64,000 bases of DNA from the NCBI GenBank assembly GCA_963748095.1, contig CAVVIO010000024.1, positions 1 to 64,000 on the forward strand, in the 5' to 3' direction. A model generated the notes under the pieces. It saw only the letters and a program-made list of their open reading frames with translations. It had not been told where the DNA came from and did not search any database. Every line of letters begins with the position of its first letter. The stretch's first letter is position 1. Made by a program: the position numbers and the translations under genes. Below are positions 35,501-43,917 of this stretch, in pieces. Source of the stretch: CAVVIO01 sp963748095 (GTDB lineage: Bacteria; Bacteroidota; Bacteroidia; Bacteroidales; UBA10428).

Positions 35501-35785
35501 AATAATAAATATAACTCTGTTATCAAGGTTGTAATCGAAGTAATTTTCTATCCTGGGAATCTCCTTAGCGGCAAAATCAGCTGTGTAATCAGCTAATTCC
35601 TTCCCATCCTGATTAAAATAAACATCATAATTTTCATAACGCCGCCATTGCCAGTAAAAGTCATTATACTGCACACGGTTTTTTCCAAAATCCATTTGGT
35701 GTCCATTGTAAAATTGCCCCTGCACACCCGGGAAAATGCTGAAAAACATGAAACACATTATGTACCAGAAAGATTTTCTCCGCAT
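32504..35785 (-). CDS. TolB-like propeller fused to an outer-membrane barrel, with degenerate peptidase-like N-terminus
   Basis: 1093 residues from the ATG at 35785, which yields a signal peptide (MRRKSFWYIMCFMFFSIFPG); an upstream in-frame start is less likely. Residues 50-270 resemble a gluzincin-like peptidase fold with LPKWYIDGLISYISKNWD, but the expected HExxH is replaced by AKVLITEML, so catalysis is unlikely. Residues about 290-560 hold WD40-like/PD40 repeats (VSPNGKYIAYVTNQSGKYKIW, AWHPSGRILTFF, FSDDGSLLVMSA, FINNSTQIIFSSDR). The C-terminus is a beta-barrel ending YFVRLDWAWGI and IFYLSLALDF with a terminal Phe. It is the first gene of a transcript with TSUP and M20. Confidence 0.75.
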   Translation of the reverse strand: MRRKSFWYIMCFMFFSIFPGVQGQFYNGHQMDFGKNRVQYNDFYWQWRRYENYDVYFNQDGKELADYTADFAAKEIPRIENYFDYNLDNRVIFIIYNKLSDFRQSNIGLVTGKVDYNIGGTTTVSKNKVFVYFEGDYQKFEQQITAAIAKVLITEMLYGSQLKDNLANSTLINLPKWYIDGLISYISKNWDFQLENRVKDGILSGKYEKFNRLEGEDAIYAGHSFWRYIADTYGKSVIPSIIYLTRINKNSSTGFSYVLGMSLKELSYDWMGYYTNIYTQDTNRESLPETGQIVKKPKKKFVYQRVKVSPNGKYIAYVTNQSGKYKIWVYNTETRKRKKVIRRGNNLEQITDYSIPVLAWHPSGRILTFFTEEKGGIKFYYYSPAEKKLDVRNFLYFDKVLSYSFSDDGSLLVMSAVKKGKSDIFVYNIASATHEQITNDIADDSDPRFINNSTQIIFSSDRLSDTLNAGGQDTTKRALYKDLFIYDYKSHSKVLMRLSDNKYIDKIQPYETGHNKFILLSDKTGIINRYVSKFDSTISTVDTTIHYRYYAITQPLTDYSRNILEQDYNKKTGKVGEIFFSNGKYHMYEVPMEDEPLNSKDIKITAFRKQLTKKLVSEDSIRNIKKTVVSIQDFKNNMLVTPEKDTLRLDEAPIDINNYIFETEKLNYYQNKFKKEGIEITADTTKSKRPKIRIYQTTFYQNYLVNQVDFSFLNASYQAFTGGAVYFNPGTNLLFKIGSKDLFENYKIVGGMRFPLDFDSNEYLLSIEDLKDRLDKQFVFHRQVFKNVVNNTSLIKTYTHEISLVFRYPFNQVSAWVRTLSVRNDHTVYLSTDPNNLDKPDINKTWAGFKMEYIFDNTRSLGINLYTGTRSKVFAELYQEVNDKFDNLIVLGVDFRKYIRLHRSLIWANRFAASTSLGSSRLIYYLGGVDNWTNITPLKHSTFNTDIRINPTRNYAYQAVATNMRGFSQNIRNGESFALINSEIRWPIIRYFMNYPLSNSFFENFQVIGFFDIGTAWSGNTPWSGQNAYDYDIVKQGPVKVTIDTNNNPIVAGYGFGVRSQLFGYFVRLDWAWGINNYQILPRIFYLSLALDF

Positions 35786-36021
35786 GAATTTCCCAGTAAT
35801 AAGCGTTAAATTTAAAATGTATAAAGTTAGTTTATTATTATAAATTATCAACAAATCAAAACGCTGTGAGTTAATTTATATTTTAATATGAATTTATTCA
35901 TTTTTCCCGGAATAACCAGTTAAAGACAGATTTTTACTATTTTTGACAAACCAATTATCAGTCTGTCACGTATTTATTTTCGTAATTATTCGTTTTGATA
36001 ATTTAATACAGATTTCTTATT

Positions 36022-37110
36022 ATGAAAAGATCATCCATACTCATTGCAACTTTTTTGTTGATACCAATGCTTGCTATATCACAAAACAAACCTGTTATAA
36101 CTTTCAATGAAAATTCATTTGACTTTGGCACCATAAATGAATCGGACGGATCGGCATCACATACTTTTCAATTTACCAATACAGGTAAGGTACCTCTGAT
36201 TCTTAGCAATGTTGAAACATCTTGTGGTTGTACCACTCCTCAATGGTCGAAACAACCGATCATTCCGGGAATGAAAGGCATAATTAAAGTAGAATACGAT
36301 CCTGCCAACAGGCCCGGTCCGTTTACCAAAACCATTACTATAAAAAGTAATGCCGTTACACCTGTAGTAACCTTATCGATAAGGGGGAATGTTACGCCAA
36401 AAGCAGAAAAACCGGAAGACAGGTATCTGTTCAAAATAGGGGATTTGATGCTGCAAACCAATCATGCCTCCTTTGGTATGGTATTTAAAGGCCAGGTGAA
36501 AGATACAACGGTGGAAGTATTTAATCCTTCACCGAAACCTCTTAAGGTTGAATTCAGTAGTGTCCCTTCACATCTCACTGTTAAAATGGAACCCGCCGTG
36601 CTGAAACCAGGGGAAAAGGGTGAAATTTTATTGCATTACGATAGCAAAAAATTAAATGACTGGGATTATGTAATTGACAGGTTAAAACTGAAAGTTAACG
36701 GCCAGCAGCCAATGAACAACACCTTTACCGTAACATCTCTTGTTAGGGAGGATTTTTCGAAACTAACTGCTGCCGATATGGCCAAAGCACCGAGGGTAAA
36801 ATTCAATTCGAACTCATTCGACTTTGGGACGATTACACAGGACAAACCAGTTGAATATAAATTTGTACTCACTAATACAGGTAAAAGCGACCTGCTTATT
36901 CATAAAATACGTGCCAGTTGCGGATGTACAGCTGTCAGTCCGGAAAAGGACGTGATTGCTCCCGGTGATTCAACGGTTATAAAAGCAGTATTCAATCCGG
37001 CGGGGAAACAAGGTAATCAGAAAAAATCGATTTCCGTGATCACCAACGATCCAAAAGAATCGAGAACTATCCTCTGGATTACCGGAACGGTAACCGGTTC
37101 GCAGAAATAA
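36022..37110 (+). CDS. Exported protein with two DUF1573 domains
   Basis: 362 residues with a signal peptide cleaved near AISQNKP. Two Ig-like DUF1573 modules are visible: the first at about 27-125 (FDFGTINESDGSASHTFQF, CGCTTPQWSKQPI, KGIIKVEYDPANRPG) and the second at about 265-355 (FDFGTITQDKPVEYKFVLTN, CGCTAVSPEKDVI). Between them lies a third, more divergent Ig-like stretch. Each DUF1573 keeps the SCGCT motif whose paired Cys may be functional or structural. The family is frequent in Bacteroidota envelopes, with unknown role. It stands between divergent genes on either side. Confidence 0.85.
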   Translation: MKRSSILIATFLLIPMLAISQNKPVITFNENSFDFGTINESDGSASHTFQFTNTGKVPLILSNVETSCGCTTPQWSKQPIIPGMKGIIKVEYDPANRPGPFTKTITIKSNAVTPVVTLSIRGNVTPKAEKPEDRYLFKIGDLMLQTNHASFGMVFKGQVKDTTVEVFNPSPKPLKVEFSSVPSHLTVKMEPAVLKPGEKGEILLHYDSKKLNDWDYVIDRLKLKVNGQQPMNNTFTVTSLVREDFSKLTAADMAKAPRVKFNSNSFDFGTITQDKPVEYKFVLTNTGKSDLLIHKIRASCGCTAVSPEKDVIAPGDSTVIKAVFNPAGKQGNQKKSISVITNDPKESRTILWITGTVTGSQK

Positions 37111-37244
37111 TAGTTCTATTTAGTTACTACACCCGGATGATAAATACCGATGGTTTTACCTTATTGGTTGTTGTATTTGATTTTGGTATCTGAAAGGTAG
37201 TACTCTGATTAAGCAAAGTAAAACAGCATTTTGACCTGCATAGC

Positions 37245-38333
37245 ATGAAAAATAAAAAGGTTAATAAAAGCGCCCTGTCAATTAGCAACGGGATAGAACA
37301 ACCAAAAGATGTCAGTGATAATGCTGTTGCACGTTTTAAGAAAAAAAAGAAAAAATTATATTCACCAGACGAGTATGTTGAGGGACTGCTTTCAGGTAAT
37401 CGTATTATACTGGGACAGGCCATCACACTAGTTGAAAGTTCTCTTCCAAAACACCAGGAAATAGCCCAGGAAATAATAGAAAAATGCCTGCCACATGCCG
37501 GTAAATCCGTAAGGGTTGGAATAACAGGCGTTCCGGGAGTAGGTAAAAGTACTTTTATAGAATCTATCGGTTTGTATCTTTCAAAAACGGGGCGAAAACT
37601 GGCAGTTCTTGCAGTCGATCCAAGCAGTGAACGTTCAAAAGGAAGCATCCTTGGGGACAAGACCCGCATGGAAGAGTTATCCGTAGAACCAAACGCGTTT
37701 ATCCGTCCTTCGCCTTCGGCAGGATCACTTGGTGGTGTAGCACGTAAAACACGTGAATCGATTATCTTGTGTGAAGCAGCAGGTTTCGATACAATCCTGG
37801 TCGAGACAGTTGGTGTGGGACAATCGGAAACAGCGGTTCATTCCATGGTTGATTTTTTCCTGTTACTCATGCTTACCGGTGCAGGAGACGAATTACAGGG
37901 CATTAAAAGAGGTATCATGGAAATGGCAGATGCCATTGCAATTACCAAGTCAGACGGAAACAATATAGAAAAAGCACAACGTGCACGTTCTGAATACGCA
38001 AATGCGTTACATCTTTTTCCACCTTCTGAATCTGGCTGGATTCCCTCTGTATTAACCTGTTCAGCAAGAAATAACACAGGTATTGAAGATATTTGGGAGA
38101 CAATTAATGCCTATCTTCAATTTGTCCAAAGAAATGGTTACTATGATAATAAACGTCGGCAACAGGCTAAATACTGGATGTATGAAACCATAAACAGCAA
38201 CCTTATGAATAGATTTTATGATGACGAAAAGATCAAACCACTTTTAAAATCTTATGAACAAAAGGTACTGGAAGATAAAATCAGCTCATTTAATGCTGCA
38301 AAAAAACTATTAAAACGGCATTTTGGGAAATGA
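37245..38333 (+). CDS. meaB: MeaB/ArgK-type GTPase, methylmalonyl-CoA mutase chaperone
   Basis: 362 residues. A G1 P-loop GITGVPGVGKSTFIE is at about 97-111, and LAVDPSSERSKGSILGDKTRM, FIRPSPSAGSLGGVA, ETVGVGQSETAVHSMVDFF (switch/G3) and ITKSDG (G4) follow. These are typical of MeaB/ArgK (SIMIBI) GTPases that protect and load cobalamin into methylmalonyl-CoA mutase. An N-terminal Lys-rich extension precedes the domain (about residues 1-60). The mutase subunits are not in this window, so they must lie elsewhere. Propionate/succinate metabolism is inferred. Confidence 0.92.
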   Translation: MKNKKVNKSALSISNGIEQPKDVSDNAVARFKKKKKKLYSPDEYVEGLLSGNRIILGQAITLVESSLPKHQEIAQEIIEKCLPHAGKSVRVGITGVPGVGKSTFIESIGLYLSKTGRKLAVLAVDPSSERSKGSILGDKTRMEELSVEPNAFIRPSPSAGSLGGVARKTRESIILCEAAGFDTILVETVGVGQSETAVHSMVDFFLLLMLTGAGDELQGIKRGIMEMADAIAITKSDGNNIEKAQRARSEYANALHLFPPSESGWIPSVLTCSARNNTGIEDIWETINAYLQFVQRNGYYDNKRRQQAKYWMYETINSNLMNRFYDDEKIKPLLKSYEQKVLEDKISSFNAAKKLLKRHFGK

Positions 38334-38377
38334 AATAACATGAAATTTTAGATTGATAATTACCCCAAGAAACAAGC

Positions 38378-40630
38378 TTAAAAATAATACCCGATATTGA
38401 TGAATCCCTGCCAGTTATTGTAATTTGTAGACCGATAAACACCAATCTCGACAGGCCCTAAAGGCGTTTCCACTCCATAACTGATACCATATCCTCCTAA
38501 CAGATTCTTAGTTGAAATGAGTTTCTCAAAATAAATAGCAGTTGTACCAATATTACCATTCAATGTAACATATTGATTATTGAACAGTTCATATTGAAAA
38601 TCCAAACCTGCTACCAAGGCCGCCAGGTTACTTTCCTGCATGAAATTTAATCCATTAAACTGAAATATACCCAGGGGATTACTGATGAATTTATAAGATC
38701 CTCCCATATAAAAAAGATATTCAGGGGGTATTGAATCTCCATAGGTAGTACCAGTATTAATGCGAGGCAAGATCGTGAGTTTTTGGGATACCGGGAATGC
38801 AAATTCAGCATTTATTATCCATCTCTTTATATCAGCATACTGGTAGTCGTTGCTTCCAATGTCCAGCAGATATTCTCCAATACCTGTGAACTGAACACCC
38901 TTGTGAGGGAAAATTTGTTTGTCATAACTGTCAATTTTATATAAAAAATTCAAGTCAAGAAACTGATTGAATACTTTCCGGAAAGCATTATTATTTGAGG
39001 AAATATAAGTTGAAAAAGTATTCAATTCTGTACGTACACCTGTCTGTACATACATAGAATTTGTGATATTGGAGGATATAAAAAGGTTGAAATGATTGGT
39101 AGTGAAATTAAAGCTGGAAGTGCGCCTTGCTTCCTGATAATCATAGACCTCAAAATTTTGGATATTATAAGAAATTCCTATATCGGGTAACCATCCTCCT
39201 ACTATCTCTTTTTTCGATAAAATTCTTTTTCGCGGTTTCCAGCCTGTGAAAAATTTATATTGCGCCATAAAACGGGGATATTGTCCCAGGTAAGCATCAA
39301 GCGTTAACCTTGTTCCCTTAATCAGCTTGTTTTGCAATGTTATATTAAGTAATAATTGTGTCTTAAACTGACTATCATAACGGGCCCCTATTCTGAAAAG
39401 ATCAGTCGATTTTTCAATTACCCTTATAACAAGACAAAGACCATTATCACTAGGCTCCAGTTTATAATTTACACGTTCGAAAAACTGGGTTCCATAAGCT
39501 CTGTCAATCGAATTATCAAGGTAATCTATACTTATGGTAGATGGTGTACTTATTTTTAATTTTCCTTCCAGAAATTTTCTTGAAACATTCTTTAATCCCT
39601 CAAATTTCATTTCAGTTATATGGAGCGAATCAACAGGTTGAACTTTCTTTACCGATGCGCTATCGCCATATTCGGCAAGAAATTCAGCGAGTTTCTTAAG
39701 TTCCGGTAATACTTTCCTGGCCGCAGTATCTCCAATTTGTATCAATGTACGGGTATTATTAAAACTCGCAGCATTGCTTGAATACACATCGGGCTGAATA
39801 AGAATATCACAGAGTTCCTGGTTTTTTCTATTTTTTTCTTTTGCCTGGAAAAAAATAGATTGTTCCAATAATGCAGCTAAATTTTTCAGTTCACTCTTAT
39901 TATAGGATTTCAGGCCAAGGTTTACTCCGATAATAATATCTGCTCCTGCCTTTCTGAGTTCATCAACCGGAAAATTATTGACCAGTCCGCCATCTACCAG
40001 CAGCATACTGTCTATTTCAACAGGAGTGAAAACCGTAGGAATAGCCATACTTGCCCTGATAGCATCGGGAAGATACCCCTTTTTCAGTACCACCTCCTTA
40101 CCTGTAACAATATTGGTAGCCACACATAAAAAGGGTCTGGGTAGCTTACTAAAATCATTAATATTGAATACCGGCATTGTCAAACGAGATAATAACATTG
40201 ATATATTTTGTCCCGATTTTAGTCCTGAAGGTAATTTGACCCTGTAATGGTGTATCGGAAAAGAAATGAAATATTTTTCCTGTTCGGTTTTTTCTTCTAC
40301 TGAAAGACTTCTTCGTGGTGTTATGTCTCCAAGTAAATTTACCCAGTCCTGGCTCAGGGCGATTTTCTCCAGGGCCTCTGCATCATATCCAATGGCGTAT
40401 AATCCTCCAATAATACTACCCATGGAAGTACCTGCCACATAATCAACAGGTACACCCGCCTCTTCTATTACTTTCAGTACACCCACATGTGCCATCCCTT
40501 TCGCTCCGCCCCCGCTTAATACCAATCCGACTTTTGGACGGGACATCGCCTGTTGTCCGAATGTAACAACCGGCAAGATCATTAATAATAAACAGTAACC
40601 TAGAAATATATAGAATTTTTTTCTTCTCAT
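38378..40630 (-). CDS. Patatin-like phospholipase fused to an Omp85-type barrel (type Vd-like)
   Basis: 750 residues with a signal peptide ending near TFGQQ. Residues 30-230 are a patatin domain with the oxyanion GGGAKGMAHVGVLK, the Ser nucleophile GTSMGSIIGGLYA and the dyad Asp in DGGLVNNFPVDELRKAGAD. A POTRA-like segment (HITEMKFEGLKNVSRKFLEGKLK) leads to a C-terminal barrel (IGARYDSQFKTQLLLNITLQNK to WQGFINIGYYF, ending in Phe). This is the PlpD-like arrangement: a lipase passenger delivered by a barrel. It may hydrolyse host or own lipids at the cell surface. It is convergent with the meaB gene. Confidence 0.92.
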   Translation of the reverse strand: MRRKKFYIFLGYCLLLMILPVVTFGQQAMSRPKVGLVLSGGGAKGMAHVGVLKVIEEAGVPVDYVAGTSMGSIIGGLYAIGYDAEALEKIALSQDWVNLLGDITPRRSLSVEEKTEQEKYFISFPIHHYRVKLPSGLKSGQNISMLLSRLTMPVFNINDFSKLPRPFLCVATNIVTGKEVVLKKGYLPDAIRASMAIPTVFTPVEIDSMLLVDGGLVNNFPVDELRKAGADIIIGVNLGLKSYNKSELKNLAALLEQSIFFQAKEKNRKNQELCDILIQPDVYSSNAASFNNTRTLIQIGDTAARKVLPELKKLAEFLAEYGDSASVKKVQPVDSLHITEMKFEGLKNVSRKFLEGKLKISTPSTISIDYLDNSIDRAYGTQFFERVNYKLEPSDNGLCLVIRVIEKSTDLFRIGARYDSQFKTQLLLNITLQNKLIKGTRLTLDAYLGQYPRFMAQYKFFTGWKPRKRILSKKEIVGGWLPDIGISYNIQNFEVYDYQEARRTSSFNFTTNHFNLFISSNITNSMYVQTGVRTELNTFSTYISSNNNAFRKVFNQFLDLNFLYKIDSYDKQIFPHKGVQFTGIGEYLLDIGSNDYQYADIKRWIINAEFAFPVSQKLTILPRINTGTTYGDSIPPEYLFYMGGSYKFISNPLGIFQFNGLNFMQESNLAALVAGLDFQYELFNNQYVTLNGNIGTTAIYFEKLISTKNLLGGYGISYGVETPLGPVEIGVYRSTNYNNWQGFINIGYYF

Positions 40631-40821
40631 TTTTTAATAAAAATTACAATGCCAAAGTATCCGACATAATATGTATCTGGTTATTTTAAGTCAGATTCGG
40701 TTCAGGAATTGGAAAAAAACTAATACTTTTACTATTTAAATTTAATCTAAAGTACATTAATATTGTTACTGACTTTAGAAAAAACTTTAACAATCTGAAA
40801 AAACCATAAAAATAATAAGAA

Positions 40822-42213
40822 ATGAATTATGATTTAATAGTAATAGGAAGTGGTCCGGGTGGTTATGTTGCAGCTATTCGGGCAGCTCAGTTAGGTTTGA
40901 AAGTAGGTGTGGTTGAAAAAAGTGAATTGGGGGGAATATGCCTGAACTGGGGTTGTATACCAACAAAATCATTGTTAAAAAGTGCCGAAGTATTCGATTA
41001 TCTTCAACATGCTGATGAATACGGCTGTACCATTGACGGGAAAATTAAACCCGATATTGAAAAAATGGTCGGCCGCAGCAGAAATGTTGCTGATGGCATG
41101 AGTAAAGGAATTCAGTTCTTATTTAAAAAGAATAAAATTGAACACATTGCCGGTACCGGAAAATTAACAGACAATAAGACTGTTGAAGTAACCGGAGCAG
41201 ATGGGAAAAAAGATAAAATATCGGCAAAATATATAATTCTGGCAACCGGCGCACGGTCCCGGGAACTCCCAAATCTAAAACAAGACGGGAAAAAGATCAT
41301 TGGATACCGTGAAGCAATGGTTCTTAAAAAACAACCCAAATCGATGATAGTAGTCGGTTCAGGTGCAATTGGCAGTGAATTTGCACATTTTTATAATACC
41401 ATTGGCACACAGGTTACCCTTGTGGAATTTTTGCCCAACATTGTACCTCTGGAAGATGAAGAAGTATCTAAACAACTGGAACGTTCTTTTAAAAAAGCAG
41501 GAATGAAGGTGATGACCAGTTCAACAGTAGAATCGGCAGATACTTCCGGCAACACCTGTAAAGTGGTAATCAAAACCAAAAAAGGAGAAGAAACTCACGA
41601 AGCTGATATTGTACTGTCCGCGGTAGGAATTACTCCCAATCTCGAGAATCTGGGTATTGAAGAGTTAAAAATCGAACTGGAAAAAGGAAAAGTTAAAGTT
41701 GATGAGTTTTACAGAACCAATGTGGAAGGGGTATATGCTATAGGAGATATTGTTGGGGGACCAGCCCTGGCACACGTTGCTTCAGCCGAAGGTATTATTT
41801 GTGTTGAAAAGATTGCCGGTATAAATCCCGATCCGCTCGATTATAATAATCTTCCCGGTTGTACATATACCTCACCCGAGGTGGCTTCTGTTGGTTATAC
41901 CGAAAAAGCTGCCAAAGAGGCTGGTTATGATCTGAAAATAGGTAAATTTCCCTATTCAGCATCTGGAAAAGCCAGTGCAGCAGGTCATAAAGAAGGTTTC
42001 ATAAAATTGATCTTTGATGCAAAATACGGAGAACTTTTAGGTGCGCACATGATCGGAGCGAATGTAACCGAATTGATTGCCGAGATCGTTACCGCCAGAA
42101 AGCTTGAAACAACCGGTCACGAAATTATAAAATCAGTGCATCCTCATCCCACAATGTCGGAAGCAGTAATGGAAGCAGCAGCCGCAGCATACGGTGAAGT
42201 AATTCATATTTAA
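40822..42213 (+). CDS. lpdA: Dihydrolipoyl dehydrogenase
   Basis: 463 residues. The FAD-binding N-terminus is IGSGPGGYVAAIRAAQLG, the redox disulfide is in GGICLNWGCIPTKSLL (C-x4-C), the NAD site is GSGAIGSEFAHFYNTIG, and the C-terminal active His/Glu is in HPHPTMSEAVMEAAAAA. It is the E3 component of pyruvate, 2-oxoglutarate or glycine cleavage complexes; the partner genes are not nearby, so which complex it serves is open. Length is normal. Both the disulfide and the HPHPT motif are intact. It is a single gene, followed by the structured element at 42281. Confidence 0.95.
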   Translation: MNYDLIVIGSGPGGYVAAIRAAQLGLKVGVVEKSELGGICLNWGCIPTKSLLKSAEVFDYLQHADEYGCTIDGKIKPDIEKMVGRSRNVADGMSKGIQFLFKKNKIEHIAGTGKLTDNKTVEVTGADGKKDKISAKYIILATGARSRELPNLKQDGKKIIGYREAMVLKKQPKSMIVVGSGAIGSEFAHFYNTIGTQVTLVEFLPNIVPLEDEEVSKQLERSFKKAGMKVMTSSTVESADTSGNTCKVVIKTKKGEETHEADIVLSAVGITPNLENLGIEELKIELEKGKVKVDEFYRTNVEGVYAIGDIVGGPALAHVASAEGIICVEKIAGINPDPLDYNNLPGCTYTSPEVASVGYTEKAAKEAGYDLKIGKFPYSASGKASAAGHKEGFIKLIFDAKYGELLGAHMIGANVTELIAEIVTARKLETTGHEIIKSVHPHPTMSEAVMEAAAAAYGEVIHI

Positions 42214-42280
42214 TCTGAAATAATACGAGGTAAAAAACTATTTATTTACGTTAGATTTTTTATCGCAACTTCACAAATAA

Positions 42281-42422
42281 AAAAACTGTTCCAAAAGTTA
42301 AGAGTTGCTTTTTATGCAACCTCCGATAAGATCGAATTTAAAGAATCAAACTACGGGAAGGTATGGATAATGCTTGGCTTTTACCAGGTAATTTGATACG
42401 ATCTACTTTTGGAACAGTTTTT
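42281..42422. repeat. Structured 142-bp inverted-repeat element (terminator or MITE/ncRNA)
   Basis: Ends AAAAACTGTTCCAAAAGT (42281-42298) and its exact complement (42405-42422) form an 18-bp stem. Inside are a GTTGC/GCAAC hairpin (42304-42320), AGATCG (42329-42334) pairing with CGATCT (42399-42404), and ATCAAA/TTTGAT (42345/42392). The layout suggests a multi-branched RNA or a small non-autonomous element with 18-bp terminal repeats. It lies between convergent genes, lpdA and the porin-like gene, so it could terminate both; T-runs border it on both strands. One frame reads through it (ending DKIEFKESNYGKVWIML), so a relic coding end is also possible. Confidence 0.6.
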
Positions 42423-42428
42423 AAATTT

Positions 42429-43073
42429 TTAAAACGAACCGACTTTTAGGCTAATATTCAATGTAAAACCAGACAGGTCGCTGGCTGTTAACCGAACCAC
42501 CTTTTCATGGAATGCAAGACGATAACCACCTCCAATACCTAATGCCAAAAACTTAGTTATATAAATGTCTGCATTTATCGAAGGTTCGAACACATAATAT
42601 TCATCACTTTCTACAACTTCCATATCTTTCAGGCTACTGGCTGTTTGGTTTTCCTGGGTGATTGCTATTACACCCAAACCCAGAGTGGTTGGGAATGAAA
42701 TATGTACAGGAGATTTGCTGGGAAGAAAATAATCAAGATATAAACCTCCGTAACCGTCGATAATATTTAAACTGGTTATTACTCCACTCGTATTGGGTCC
42801 CTGAAATTCAGGATCTTTTACAAAACCGCCTGCTGTGAGACCAAAGGCAAATTTATGATTAATTACAATTGCTCCTTTAAACCCGGTATAAACTCCGGTA
42901 CCATCAAGCAATTGTGCAATTTTCAATTCCGGCCCCAATATAAACTGGGTTTCAACGGGAGTGTTATTACCAATCAGGTATTTTTTTCCAACTTTCAGGG
43001 TATCCGGGGTCTGACCTTTTGATGGTATCGCCAGAATAAAAATTAAAATAAATATGGGGATTAATTTTTTCAT
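42429..43073 (-). CDS. Small outer-membrane barrel-like exported protein
   Basis: 214 residues with a signal peptide ending near PSKGQTPD. The rest alternates hydrophobic and polar residues with Gly turns (GPELKIAQLLDGTGVYTGFKGAIVINHKFAFGLTAGGF, split here only for reading) and closes FTLNISLKVGSF with a terminal Phe. This fits an 8- to 10-stranded porin-like barrel. No family was recognised. The hairpin element lies right at its 3' end and the gene is transcribed leftward. No operon partner in the same direction is apparent within 200 bp. Confidence 0.62.
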   Translation of the reverse strand: MKKLIPIFILIFILAIPSKGQTPDTLKVGKKYLIGNNTPVETQFILGPELKIAQLLDGTGVYTGFKGAIVINHKFAFGLTAGGFVKDPEFQGPNTSGVITSLNIIDGYGGLYLDYFLPSKSPVHISFPTTLGLGVIAITQENQTASSLKDMEVVESDEYYVFEPSINADIYITKFLALGIGGGYRLAFHEKVVRLTASDLSGFTLNISLKVGSF

Positions 43074-43240
43074 AGGTGTATGGGTTATAGTTATTAATGT
43101 TAGCTATCTCCGGATTAAAATATCCGCTATAACTTTAACTGGAATAATTACAAACTAAAAATAAATATATTAAATGGAATCAGGAAGTTTAATTAATAAA
43201 CGTATAGAATATATTGACGGGAATTAGTTTCCTGAAGATT

Positions 43241-43277
43241 AAAAAAACCATTCCCCTTTCCGGAAATGGTCCTTTTT
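43241..43277 (-). terminator. Terminator after the coiled-coil small gene
   Basis: On the minus strand a hairpin (GGACCATT...AATGGTT around TTTCCGGAAA) is followed by TTTTTTT. It is 27 bp past the 43304 stop codon, which supports that gene being real. Confidence 0.75.
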
Positions 43278-43303
43278 AGTGCTTTTTATTATTAATAGAG
43301 GTT

Positions 43304-43510
43304 TTAATACGAAAATTGGTACTTTTTCTTTAGCTCTTTCTGGTACTCAGCAATTTTTGTTTCGAGTTCGGTTATCTCACCTCTTAATTTGGTGGTTTCC
43401 CTGCCTTCATCTTCCAACTCCCGAATGAACCTCCTGTTAATAATGATCTTCTTCTGGCATTCATAGATGCCTGAGATTAAATTCTTTATATTGTACTTTA
43501 CATCCAACAT
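43304..43510 (-). CDS. Small coiled-coil protein, function unknown
   Basis: 68 residues: MLDVKYNIKNLISGIYECQ, then a heptad-rich stretch with FIRELEDEGRETTKLRG and ITELETKIAEYQKELKKKY. The pattern of charged residues around Leu and Ile suggests a helical hairpin or dimer. It has no signal peptide. A -7-like CAAAGTTA box (minus-strand TAACTTTG) lies 45 bp upstream at 43554-43561 and a terminator 27 bp downstream, so it looks like a complete one-gene unit. Role unknown. Confidence 0.6.
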   Translation of the reverse strand: MLDVKYNIKNLISGIYECQKKIIINRRFIRELEDEGRETTKLRGEITELETKIAEYQKELKKKYQFSY

Positions 43511-43553
43511 GATACTAAAAATTTATCAATAAACAATATACACAGACTACTAA

Positions 43554-43561
43554 CAAAGTTA
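43554..43561 (-). promoter_or_regulatory. Candidate -7 box of the coiled-coil small gene
   Basis: On the minus strand TAACTTTG matches TAnnTTTG exactly, 43 bp before the ATG at 43510. The -33 element is not clear. Confidence 0.35.
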
Positions 43562-43829
43562 TTAAATACGTATAAGCAATTCCAGTTTATTATAATGATC
43601 TTAATTCTTTGTTACAGGTGATGTAAATTACCTATACTCAAATTATTATCATACTCAAAATAACAAAAATTTTTGTAATGTATTGCAATAACTTTTAAAC
43701 ATTTATACTAATTTAACATTAAGCAGATAAAATTGTTTATTTTTTTATATTAAAAATTCAGACATAGGAATATAAAGCAGTATTTCTGAGAATCAGGTTT
43801 ATAGAAACCTAACACCTTTGTTTCCCGGT
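43562..43829. other. AT-rich intergenic region
   Basis: About 270 bp between the divergent 43304 and 43918 genes; no gene, strong hairpin or repeat was seen apart from the promoter-like boxes at either side. Confidence 0.4.
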
Positions 43830-43861
43830 TTTGATTTTTATTGAGAACATCCTTATATTTG
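43830..43861 (+). promoter_or_regulatory. Promoter of the 43918 gene
   Basis: TTTG at 43830-43833, a 20-bp spacer, and TATATTTG at 43854-43861 fit the Bacteroidota consensus (-33 TTTG, -7 TAnnTTTG) well. The start of transcription would be near 43868, leaving a leader of about 50 bp before the ATG. Confidence 0.6.
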
Positions 43862-43917
43862 TATATCAACCGTTTTAAGTTATCCCAACTATAAATTAAT
43901 AATTAAAATTGAATGCA

